Assembly (NCBI GenBank): GCA_963728145.1
Contig: CAVSJA010000001.1
Location: 248,001-312,000, forward strand
Length of the DNA: 64,000 nucleotides
From: CAVSJA01 sp963728145
GTDB taxonomy: Bacteria; Bacteroidota; Bacteroidia; Chitinophagales; Chitinophagaceae
Reading direction: 5' to 3'
The stretch's first letter is position 1; every line of letters starts with the position of its first letter. Below the pieces are notes generated by a model. That model made no database searches, was not told the DNA's origin, and saw only the letters and a list, made by a program, of their open reading frames with translations. The position numbers were made by a program, and so were the translations under genes. Positions 11,113 to 19,742 of the stretch are shown here, in pieces.

Positions 11113-11188
11113 CGTCGAAAGGAGAGAGAGTTTCACCACCTTCCAACTTCTATCATTAACTCATTTTCTAATATAAAAAACTAATACA

Positions 11189-12468
11189 ATGTCAAATTCA
11201 AGAAGATCATTTTTATCAAAAGCAGCTATTGCTGCAGCAATGGCACCATTTGCACCGTTGGCAACCTTTGGCAGGGGACTAGAGGAAGCTGTTGAAAGAA
11301 CACCAATGATTTCACCACCATCCAACTTAAAGATCACCGATGTAAAATGCGGATATATTGGAGGTAGTTTGTTTGTCAAAATTTTTTCCGACCAGGATAT
11401 CTATGGTCTTGGTGAAGGAGTAGACGCTATTGGCGGAACTTATCACCTGGTGCAAAGACTGGGAAGAAGCGATTGAAGGGCCAGAGCCCGTTTAACATGC
11501 ATAAAATATTTGAACAGTTGCGCAGAGGTGCGCATTTCGGAGGTGGACAATCAGGTATGTACGTTGCTGTTTTATCTGCTATCGAAACTGCCTTGTGGGA
11601 TCTGACTGGTAAAGCATTGGGTCTTCCTGTTTACCAATTGTTGGGTGGTAAATTCCGTGATAAAGTAAGGGTGTATTGCGATACTGCTCTTTACCGTTCT
11701 CAGTTCCCATCTCCGGCTGATTTTGCAAATGCTGGAAAAGAAGCTATTAAAAACTGGGGTTTTAATGCCTTGAAATTTGACATTGATTATGTTTCGGATC
11801 CTGATAAATATGACCGTTGGAACTGGACAGCCAGCCCTGGTGAAATATCCAGGATGTACAATCAGCTCGCTGCGGTACGTGAGGCAGTAGGTCCGAAAAT
11901 TGATATTTGCGTTGACATGCACGGACGCTATGACCATGTAACTGCACAAACTATTGCCAAGAAAGTAGAACCTTTGAACCTGACATGGTTAGAAGAGCCA
12001 ATTCCGGCAGAGAACTTTGCTGCATTTAAAACAATTTGTGAGGAAACCATTACGCCAATTGCGGCAGGTGAAAACGTATATCTCGGCCATGGTTTCAAGC
12101 AATTGATGGATAACGGGGTTGATATCATTATGCCAGATTTACAAAAATGCGGTGGCCTTGGAGAAGGACAGCGTATCGCCAATCTTGCTAATCTTTACTA
12201 TGTTCCATTCGCCCCGCACATGGTAGCATCGTTACTCGGCGCTATGGCTTGTGCCCACGTTTGTGTAACAGTACCAAACTTCCATATCATGGAATGGCAA
12301 TCTTATTTCCATACCAATAAAATGTACAGGGAAATTGTAACATTTGATGAAGAGAATTGGGTAAAAGACAGTTTCATTAAAGTATCTGAGAAACCGGGTA
12401 TTGGGGTTGATCTTAATATGGAAGCCATGAAAAAGTATGCAACACCTAACGTTCCTTTCTTTGAGTAA
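11189..12468 (+). pseudogene. Tat-exported enolase-superfamily sugar-acid dehydratase, one frameshift
   Basis: Mandelate racemase/muconate lactonising-type enzyme, which dehydrates aldonates to 2-keto-3-deoxy acids. The N-terminus has a twin-arginine signal (NSRRSFLSKAAIAAAMAP). The capping domain follows (DVKCGYIGGSLFVKIFSD), then the barrel: GFNALKFDID, first metal ligand in DICVDMHGRYD, second in WLEEPIPAEN, third in PIAAGENVY, then MPDLQKCGGLGEG and the catalytic histidine in FAPHMVAS. The DMHGR signature is that of the galactonate/mannonate dehydratase-like group. The frame is lost near 11465-11475 and resumes at 11473 (LKGQSPFNMHKIF). One missing base (or two extra) would explain it. 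All active-site residues lie in the intact 3' part. Sugar specificity is unknown. Confidence 0.85.
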
Positions 12469-12492
12469 TAATTAATTAACAACCCAGTTTGT

Positions 12493-12567
12493 ATGAGTAC
12501 CCGGCATAGCTTTTTACAAAAAATATCAGTTTCGGCTTTAGTAGTACCAATTATACAAGAAAGCTAA
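12493..12567 (+). pseudogene. Relic of a second Tat-like signal peptide (24 codons)
   Basis: A 24-codon frame begins MSTRHSFLQK and continues through a hydrophobic ISVSALVVPII before a stop. It mirrors the start of the dehydratase gene upstream (SRRSFLSK plus hydrophobic core), with one arginine of the pair changed to histidine. Nothing recognisable follows before the next gene at 12709. I read it as the 5' stub of a lost exported enzyme, but so short a frame could be chance. Confidence 0.35.
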
Positions 12568-12708
12568 TAGTTGAACTCAGATCCTATAAACTAACACATT
12601 TAATGGCCTCTTGCTAAGAGTAGCCATCAAATGTATTTGAAGCTATAGCATCCGTTTACTGTTTTATTCTTCTTCATTTTTAATACTGTCATTTAAAATT
12701 GACCATAC

Positions 12709-13632
12709 ATGAAAAGAAACGTTGTTATCCTTTTATTCTTACTTAGCACTGCTTTTCGGCTACCCGTATTTGCTCAAACCATGTCTAAAGAAGAATTGAT
12801 ATTTCTTACTTCGGAGTGGAAAGGGGAACGTTTTTCAGATGGAAGACCTAAAATTTCTGATAGCCTGGTGAAAAGAGCAAAGTATATCATGATAGACGAT
12901 GCATGGACTGTGTTGAAGAACGAAGGCTATTTAAACCAGTTTGAAGGCGGTTGGAAAACAATTAATGATACCCCGATGACAGGACGTGCTTTGACCGCTA
13001 TGTATATGCCAAGCCGACCAGATGTTGAAAAAATTATCAAAGAAAGAGGAACCAAACAAGGAAGAAAAGGCAATACCAATTCATGGCCGATAGATATACT
13101 TACTAAAGGCGACCTGTATGTTGCAGATGCATTTGGTAAAATCAGCGGTGGCCCTATTATGGGTGCCACTTTAGCCAATTCTATTTACACTAAATCTGGC
13201 AATGGAGTTGTTTTTGATGGTGCAGCAAGAGATCTGCAGGAAATAAAAAACATCAAAGGATTTAATGCTTTTGTCCGTGATTTTCATCCGTCCTTTACGG
13301 AGGAAATGGTATTGATGGGACTTAATACGCCTATTCGTATTGGCAATGTCATGGTGATTCCAGGTGATCTGGTAATTGCAACAAGAGAAGGTGTTCTTTT
13401 TGTTCCGGCTCATATGGCAGAGCAGGTAGTCAGTACAGCAGAATTTGTAATTCGAAAAGATCAGTTTGGTTTTGAAATGGTACGTAACGGCAAATACAGT
13501 ACCGGTGAAATTGATAGCCAGTGGAATGATGAAATAAAAACTGAATTTTTAAAATGGCTGGAAAAACATCCTGAATTAGGCAAGATGACCCGTGCAGAAT
13601 TGGATAAGATGATGAGCAAAAGAACCTGGTAA
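12709..13632 (+). CDS. Exported RraA-like aldolase/decarboxylase-fold protein, copy 2
   Basis: A 307-residue paralogue of the protein at 10135. Both share the mature N-terminus (SKEELI, then EWKGERF and DGRPK) and the family core. Here the core is TGRALTAMYM, KGDLYVADAFG, GPIMGATLANSIYTKSGNG, VFDGAARD (the Arg/Asp active-site segment), PGDLV and GVLFVPAHMAEQVV. The signal peptide is clear (VVILLFLLSTAFRLPVFAQ). The two copies are clearly diverged, so the duplication is old and may reflect different substrates. It follows the dehydratase and precedes the cupin-SMP-30 fusion on the same strand. Confidence 0.82.
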   Translation: MKRNVVILLFLLSTAFRLPVFAQTMSKEELIFLTSEWKGERFSDGRPKISDSLVKRAKYIMIDDAWTVLKNEGYLNQFEGGWKTINDTPMTGRALTAMYMPSRPDVEKIIKERGTKQGRKGNTNSWPIDILTKGDLYVADAFGKISGGPIMGATLANSIYTKSGNGVVFDGAARDLQEIKNIKGFNAFVRDFHPSFTEEMVLMGLNTPIRIGNVMVIPGDLVIATREGVLFVPAHMAEQVVSTAEFVIRKDQFGFEMVRNGKYSTGEIDSQWNDEIKTEFLKWLEKHPELGKMTRAELDKMMSKRTW

Positions 13633-13720
13633 TAAAAGTGATTCCTTACGAATTAGGAAATTAAAAATGTCATCCCGGATAACTAATTAATACCCTCAAT
13701 CAGTAAATCAATACGAAATC

Positions 13721-15660
13721 ATGAAATTAACACGATCAAGAAAAGATTACCTACGGTACCCTTCTTATATTGCTGGTAGTATGCTTTTGCCGGTGCACCT
13801 CTACTTCTTCGCCAGAGTGGCAAAAGAAAAACAAGCAACTTATTAAACAATATAACCTGACTGAGCGAGAACTGTCAGGTCTGCCTGAATCTTCCGTCGA
13901 GTCCAATCTTGAATCAGGAAAAGTAAAAGGATTTAGATACTCTTGCAAGTGCCACACTTCATCCGGGCATAACTGCAAAAATTTTCTGGGGGAGTGGCAA
14001 TATGGTAAGCCAATTGCAACTTGAACCTAATGCAAAAATTCCGGAAGAGGTATTAACTGCAGACAGATTTGTATTTGTAATGGAAGGTTCAATTGATCAG
14101 CTTATCAACGGCACAATGGTGAATATGATTGGCCAAAAAAGGGAAGAACCAGATGGCACCCACAGTGGTACACCAAGAACTGATTTTGTATATCTTGAAA
14201 AAGGAACTAAAAACTCACTTACAGCTGGTGCAACAGGAGCTAAACTAATTGAAGTATATAGTCCATTGCGCTTAGATTACCTGCAAAAAGCTGGTGTAAA
14301 AAACCTGCCGGCTGAAATAAAAGATATTGAATCTTTTCAGACACCTAACATTTCTGCTAATAAAGTATATGACCTGTACGACATCCAGCTTACACCACTT
14401 GCCACCGGCGCTCATTCAAGATTAGTTTCTGGAAAAAACACACAACTGAGTTTTATTTCGATGGATCCCGGATCTGTATTTCCACACCACATACATCCTG
14501 AAGAACAAATGATGTTTGTGTTGCGTGGTGAATGCAGTGAGATTATTCTTGATGGAGAACAGGCAATGAAAGCAAACAGTGTTGTGCGGCTTCCCGGCAA
14601 TATGGTGCATGGTGCAAAAATTGGGGAATTGGGTTGCGATGCACTGGATATTTTCTGGCCTGCCCGTTCCGACTATTTAGAAAAGCAAAAAACAGCATTG
14701 GCCGCTTATCATGCTATCATTCCTGCTGATGCCAAAATAGAATTGCTGGTGGATGGAAAAAAAACAACGCCTGAACTTAATTTTAGTGAAGGCCCGAAAT
14801 GGATGAATGGAAAGATCTATTTCTCCAATATGTACTTTGATCAGCAATTCAATGCAAGTCCGCAAAAAAGCTCTACGGTGGAACTGGATCCCGATGGCAG
14901 TTATAAAAATATAACACAGGGCAAAATGCAGACGAATGGATTGTATCCTTATAAAAATGGCAACCTGATTGTTTGTGACATGATGGGCCACAGGATAGTA
15001 GAAATGACCACTAAAGGTGAAGTTGTAAAAGTAATTGCTGATAAGTTTGAAGGCAAATCAATTGACGGCCCTAACGACGTTATAACAGATGCAAAGGGTG
15101 GTATTTATTTTACAGACCCGCAGTTTACGATGGAGCCAAAAAAGTTTCAACCTGGACGTGCAGTTTATTATGTTTCTCCTGAAAGAAAAATAACTAGAAT
15201 TACGGAACCCAATGAATTTGCAATGCCTAACGGAATTGTTTTGTCGCCTGATGGCAAAACACTTTATATCAACAATTGCTATGACGATGAATCATGGTAC
15301 CCTGTAAAAAGTGAAAAAGACAATTTTATTTGGGCTTATGACGTAAAAGAAGACGGTACTATAACCAACGGCCGACAATTTGCGAAGCTATTTCTTACTG
15401 GTAATGTAATGGACAGGAAAGCGCGTTCGTCCAGTGCAGATGGCATGGCAATCGATAAAATGGGCAATCTTTATGTATGCACCTATTATGGGGTGCAGAT
15501 ATTTAATAACAAAGGGATATTTGTGGGTATGATCAACTTACCTTCTTTCCCGGTAAGTCTTTGCTTCGGAGATGCGGATATGAAAACACTGTATATAGTA
15601 AGCTATAGCAAAGTGTATAAGATAAGGACTAACGCAGAGGGTTTTGTAAATTATTTATAA
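13721..15660 (+). pseudogene. Lipoprotein fusing a cupin module to an SMP-30/gluconolactonase propeller, two frameshifts near start
   Basis: From 14002 the frame is intact for 552 codons. A tandem cupin region (about 1-225; HHIHPEEQMMFVLRGEC carries the His and Glu metal ligands) is followed by an SMP-30/gluconolactonase beta-propeller (about 245-545; LNFSEGPKW with the metal Glu, IDGPNDVI with the Asn-Asp pair, SADGMAID). SMP-30 enzymes hydrolyse sugar lactones with a divalent metal. Upstream, two other frames supply the missing N-terminus: MKLTRSRK from 13721 and a LLILLVVCFC lipobox-like stretch from about 13758. They join to the main frame if one base is removed near 13755 and one in the AAAA run near 13928. 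The product would be an exported lipoprotein of about 645 residues. The cupin may sense or isomerise sugars (inferred). Confidence 0.78.
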
Positions 15661-15720
15661 AGCAGAAATTGTAAATACAAAGATTTTTCATCACCCCAGT
15701 AAATCTTTTAAACAATCGAT

Positions 15721-16716
15721 ATGAAGAAAATTATAGTTCTCTTTTTTTTACTTTCCCTGTTTCTTTCTGGGTATGCACAAGAAAATAAACCGGTAACAGG
15801 AACTATTGAATTTGTTTCAAAAAAACTCTCCAAACTTGTAAATAGGGACGCAAAGGTTGAAATAATTGCAGAAGACTTTCAGTTTACAGAAGGACCATTG
15901 TGGGTGGAGAAGGAGCAAATGCTTTTATTGTCCGATGTTCCAGGAAATACTATTTATAAATGGACTGAGGCAAATGGTAAAGAAGTTTACGTGAAACCTG
16001 GTGGCTATACGGATACAGCAAAAAGAGGAGGGTTTATGGGTCCCAATGGGCTTACTCTTTCGAAGGATGGAAGATTAATGGTTTGCCAGCACGGCGACAG
16101 AAGAGTTGCAATAATGGATGCCCCACTCAACGCACCACAATCTAAATTTATTACAGTTGCAGACGCTTACAATGGCAAGAGATTAAACAGCCCAAACGAT
16201 CTTTTTCTTACTGCCGGCGGTGATCTTTATTTTACGGATCCATCCTATGGCCTTGAAAGAGGAGCAAGAGACCCAAAAAAAGAAATTGCTTACCAGGGTG
16301 TGTATAAGATGGATAAAGCAGGGACAGTGACGCTGCTTGTTGATTCAATAGAGGCTCCTAATGGTATCGCAATTTTTCCGGATGGGAAAACATTGCTTGT
16401 GGCTAATTCAGATAACCGAAAAAAAATGTGGTATGCTTATGATATTGTTTCAAATGGCTCATTGGCTAACGGCAGGGTGTTTTATGATGTGAGCAACGAG
16501 AAGGGAGCCGGAGGATGTGATGGTTTGAAAATAGATAGTAAGGGAAATGTATTTGCAACAGGACCAGGCGGTATCTGGATATTTACCAAAGCTGGAAAAC
16601 TGATTGGCAAGATAAAAATTAATGGAACAAGTGTTGCCAATTGTGCTTTTAGCGCGGATGGCAAAACAATTTATCTTACTGCCACTAAATATTTACTGAG
16701 AGTGAAGATGCGATAA
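15721..16716 (+). CDS. Exported SMP-30/gluconolactonase family lactonase
   Basis: A 331-residue single-domain six-bladed propeller with a signal peptide (VLFFLLSLFLSGYAQ). Metal-site signatures of sugar lactonases are present: FTEGPLW (Glu), MGPNGLT, LNSPNDLF (Asn-Asp), IEAPNGIAIFPDGK and CDGLKID (Asp). It would open aldonolactones made by the quinohaemoprotein to free aldonates, the substrate of the dehydratase upstream. It lies 60 bp downstream of the cupin-SMP-30 fusion and is the last gene of the plus-strand row, convergent with the beta-helix gene. Exact lactone unknown. Confidence 0.88.
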   Translation: MKKIIVLFFLLSLFLSGYAQENKPVTGTIEFVSKKLSKLVNRDAKVEIIAEDFQFTEGPLWVEKEQMLLLSDVPGNTIYKWTEANGKEVYVKPGGYTDTAKRGGFMGPNGLTLSKDGRLMVCQHGDRRVAIMDAPLNAPQSKFITVADAYNGKRLNSPNDLFLTAGGDLYFTDPSYGLERGARDPKKEIAYQGVYKMDKAGTVTLLVDSIEAPNGIAIFPDGKTLLVANSDNRKKMWYAYDIVSNGSLANGRVFYDVSNEKGAGGCDGLKIDSKGNVFATGPGGIWIFTKAGKLIGKIKINGTSVANCAFSADGKTIYLTATKYLLRVKMR

Positions 16717-16774
16717 ATACCTGTTGATTGTATGCCCGAATAACAATTTGGTTTTTTGAAAAGTCAACGCTGGG

Positions 16775-18421
16775 TTATTCCAATTCTTTTCTTCCTGTGA
16801 TAGTGTTTTTTACTGCTTCTGCACCAAGCCTTTCTTTAAGCTGTGTGAGGTATAAACTACGGGGTGTTACATGTTTATCCATTGATTCTATATGACCATT
16901 TGGTTTGGTGAGATCTTGCAAACCCGAGTTAAATATCACCGCATTGATGCCTATATGACCAAAGGAATAATTTTGGGCAGTAGGAGGTTGTTGAACCACA
17001 AAATCTCCCTCACAGTTCCAGAAAACAATATTAGCCCCGGCCCATCCAATAATATAATCCCAGAATCTTGCTGTTAACGGGGCTTTTACGTTGTCAAACA
17101 AAACCCCATTTACCCATTTATTATGGGGTTCACTGGTTGAGTAAGGATTTACTGCTTTGCAGTCGAGAAATACATTCCCGCTGGCTTCCGAACCTTGAAG
17201 AACAAATGAATGTCTTCCTTTTTGAGAAAAACACCTTTGTACCAAACAGAACTGTCCATTCATTTGATAAGTAAATCGTCTTGCCCCCATTCTGATAGAA
17301 ACCGGTTCCCATGATTCACAATCCTGAACAGTAACCCACTTTGAACCGGCATTACTTTGTACTACGCTGTTGCCAAAATGAAGAGCGCTTACATTTCTTA
17401 CCCATATATTTTTTGCATTAGTAATATTGATAAAGTTGAAATAATGATTTTCATCCGAAAAATATTCATCCCCCTGGTATTGAAATTTAGGATCTAACTT
17501 ATCCCGATTCATATTTCCATAATTCTTTGTCCGGATAGATGGGTCGTACTCCGATATGCCCCGCAGATTTTCGATACCCACCTGATCAATTCTTCCGTCA
17601 TCATTGTATTTAAAAATTTCTCCACCTCCCCAACGGTTATCTATGGCTGTAAAAATCGGCGCATCTACGGTAATTATATTCCCTTTAATGTCGGTAATAA
17701 TTCTGTCGAAGTGAATATTGAAGGCTTTCCACCTGTTTCTGCCAACTGCAGCGCTGTCTTGTCCCAATTCTTTAATCCATTCTTCATTTCCAATACGACG
17801 AACAAGCACCTTGTCGCCTACTTTGAAATTTTTCGCAGAAACAATTGCAAAGCTTTTTGCACCAACAGCTACATATTTATCTGTAATACGCTGTTTGGTT
17901 TCTTCCAGTAGTTTCAACGATGAATCACCAGTAATATTGATCAATGCCGGTCTTCCACCTCGTTGCGGTGTTTGAGGCTGCGTAGTTTTTACTGTTTTAC
18001 CAATGAGTATAGTTCCAATTTCGCTCATTCCTTCGCCGCGAAGCACCACACCGGAAGCTTTAATATAAATGGGCTTTTCCAACTCATAAATTCCCATTTT
18101 CAGTAATACACAGCCTCTGAATCCGGTAGCATCAGGAGGCAATGCACACACACGATCAATAGCTGCCTGCACATTATCAGCATTGTTTCCGGGCAATGGC
18201 CAAACCGTTTCCCTGATGGCTACGTTTGGAATAGGAACACCACCACCTTTATAACCCGCATTGGAGAAATCAGGAATTTTATTACCAAGGCTGTCCGGAA
18301 CATATACAAGCTTTCCATCAATTCCGGGATAAACCAGCGATGTGGTGGGTGGCATATCCTGGGCATAGGACGAAAGAGTATTGCAACAAAAAAGACATAT
18401 AGCCATCAAACGACTTTTCAT
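16775..18421 (-). CDS. Secreted right-handed parallel beta-helix protein (pectate-lyase superfamily)
   Basis: A 548-residue protein with signal peptide (CLFCCNTLSSYAQ). After about 80 residues comes a pectate-lyase-3-like start (DNVQAAIDRVCALP, GCVLLKMGIYELEKPIYI, GVVLRGEG), then repeated beta-helix coils (IWVRNVSALHFGNSVVQ, VTVQDCESWEPVS, FCLVQRCFSQKGRHSFVLQGSEASGN, NIVFWNCEG). This fold is used by polysaccharide lyases, rhamnogalacturonases and related enzymes. I cannot place it in a named PL or GH family by eye, and catalytic residues are not obvious. It is the last gene of the minus-strand row after the bicupin gene (50 bp gap), consistent with a glycan-cleaving or glycan-binding role. 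Confidence 0.75.
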   Translation of the reverse strand: MKSRLMAICLFCCNTLSSYAQDMPPTTSLVYPGIDGKLVYVPDSLGNKIPDFSNAGYKGGGVPIPNVAIRETVWPLPGNNADNVQAAIDRVCALPPDATGFRGCVLLKMGIYELEKPIYIKASGVVLRGEGMSEIGTILIGKTVKTTQPQTPQRGGRPALINITGDSSLKLLEETKQRITDKYVAVGAKSFAIVSAKNFKVGDKVLVRRIGNEEWIKELGQDSAAVGRNRWKAFNIHFDRIITDIKGNIITVDAPIFTAIDNRWGGGEIFKYNDDGRIDQVGIENLRGISEYDPSIRTKNYGNMNRDKLDPKFQYQGDEYFSDENHYFNFINITNAKNIWVRNVSALHFGNSVVQSNAGSKWVTVQDCESWEPVSIRMGARRFTYQMNGQFCLVQRCFSQKGRHSFVLQGSEASGNVFLDCKAVNPYSTSEPHNKWVNGVLFDNVKAPLTARFWDYIIGWAGANIVFWNCEGDFVVQQPPTAQNYSFGHIGINAVIFNSGLQDLTKPNGHIESMDKHVTPRSLYLTQLKERLGAEAVKNTITGRKELE

Positions 18422-18471
18422 CTTGAAAGATTTTAAGTCAATAATAAATATGGAGTATTGGTTCGTCTTAC

Positions 18472-19686
18472 TTATTGCTGATCATCATCACCCATTACAT
18501 CATAGCCACGCCATTTAAATTCTTTTGCCAAACCAGATGCACTTGGCCATGCAATCTTATGTTGCTCACTTGCTACCCATTTTCTTCGATTTTCTTCTGT
18601 ATCAAATGAAATCTGAATCTGATAGTTATAAGTTGTTGGCTCTGCCTGTATCGTTTTAGCTATATCTTCTGAGAAAAGGCGTAATAATTTGGAACTAAGA
18701 TAACCTTGCTGCACCGTCATAGCAGGTACATAAATAGAATAGTACATTTTTTCAAAAGCCGCTGCATTTTCTTTAGGAACAATAAAATCCATTTGCAATG
18801 CAATTGCTTTTGGTTTTAACAGTGGCTTTGATATGTTCAAACCTTTTTCTTTAGACGCAGCAACACCAATCACTAATAGCTCAAGCCCTTCTTTGCTATC
18901 GCTTGCTAAGGTTATCTTTTCGCCCAACTTTCCATAAAAAACATCATTGGCTTTAACGTTGGCTTTTTCATTATTGATTGATAAGGTACCAGCACCTTTA
19001 ATAACATAATATACTTCCTCAATACCTTCCAACTGACGTGACCCGGTTGTACTGTCAGCGGGAATTACCAGGTGATCTACATGATTCCAATCTGTACTGA
19101 ATATAGCAGGGCCAAAAACACGACGATATAGAATACTGTTGCCAGCAACAGATGGTTTTATTGGTTTAAGATTATTTTGCTCCAACCGGCTTGCTACAAA
19201 CACAGGCACCCTGTCAATAACTGCACCCACACGGGAATCAGCAAGGTCAAAATTATCTGCCCGGCCTTTTGTTTTACTAACTGCAAAATTCAGCCAGCGA
19301 ACAGGCTCATTGGAGGAATTATAAATTGCATGCGCATCACCCATCTTGCAAGGAACGATTGCAGGTGCTTTTATTTTTGATGTTCTTCCATTGATGGTAA
19401 ATTCTGCTTCGCCATTTAAAAGAACATACATTTCTTCAATGGTATGATGGAAGTGATGGCCAATGCCTGATTTGGCATTGATAACACCTGAATGCAAATA
19501 GAGAAAATTAGTTGCCAATTCATTTCGGCCAATCAGTTGTGTGAATGCCATTTGTCCTGCTCCGGCATGCACAGCGGTTAAGGTTCTGTATTTTGAGGGG
19601 TCGTTGTGGACAATGCGATCCTTAACAGGTTGCGCTGCAGCAATAACCGCCTGTATCATCAATAAAAATGCAGATAATCGTTTCAT
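18472..19686 (-). CDS. Exported bicupin with C-terminal ferredoxin-like domain
   Basis: Start chosen at 19686 (MKRLSAFLL), which places the signal peptide (LLMIQAVIAAAQ) at the N-terminus; an upstream Met at 19728 would bury it. The first cupin (about 50-125) has the metal triad pattern GIGHHFHHTIEEMYVLLNG. The second cupin (about 190-265) has HVDHLVIPA and GIEEVYYVIKGAG. The last ~110 residues (MDFIVPKENAAAFEKMYYSIYVPAM) look like a dimeric alpha/beta-barrel (antibiotic-monooxygenase-like) domain. I do not know this architecture as a characterised enzyme. Lying directly downstream of the quinohaemoprotein, it may process an oxidised sugar product (inferred). Confidence 0.7.
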   Translation of the reverse strand: MKRLSAFLLMIQAVIAAAQPVKDRIVHNDPSKYRTLTAVHAGAGQMAFTQLIGRNELATNFLYLHSGVINAKSGIGHHFHHTIEEMYVLLNGEAEFTINGRTSKIKAPAIVPCKMGDAHAIYNSSNEPVRWLNFAVSKTKGRADNFDLADSRVGAVIDRVPVFVASRLEQNNLKPIKPSVAGNSILYRRVFGPAIFSTDWNHVDHLVIPADSTTGSRQLEGIEEVYYVIKGAGTLSINNEKANVKANDVFYGKLGEKITLASDSKEGLELLVIGVAASKEKGLNISKPLLKPKAIALQMDFIVPKENAAAFEKMYYSIYVPAMTVQQGYLSSKLLRLFSEDIAKTIQAEPTTYNYQIQISFDTEENRRKWVASEQHKIAWPSASGLAKEFKWRGYDVMGDDDQQ

Positions 19687-19742
19687 ATTGATTCGATGTT
19701 TTTGTAGTTCTTTAAAAATCATTTCCAATCTTTTCTTTCCTG

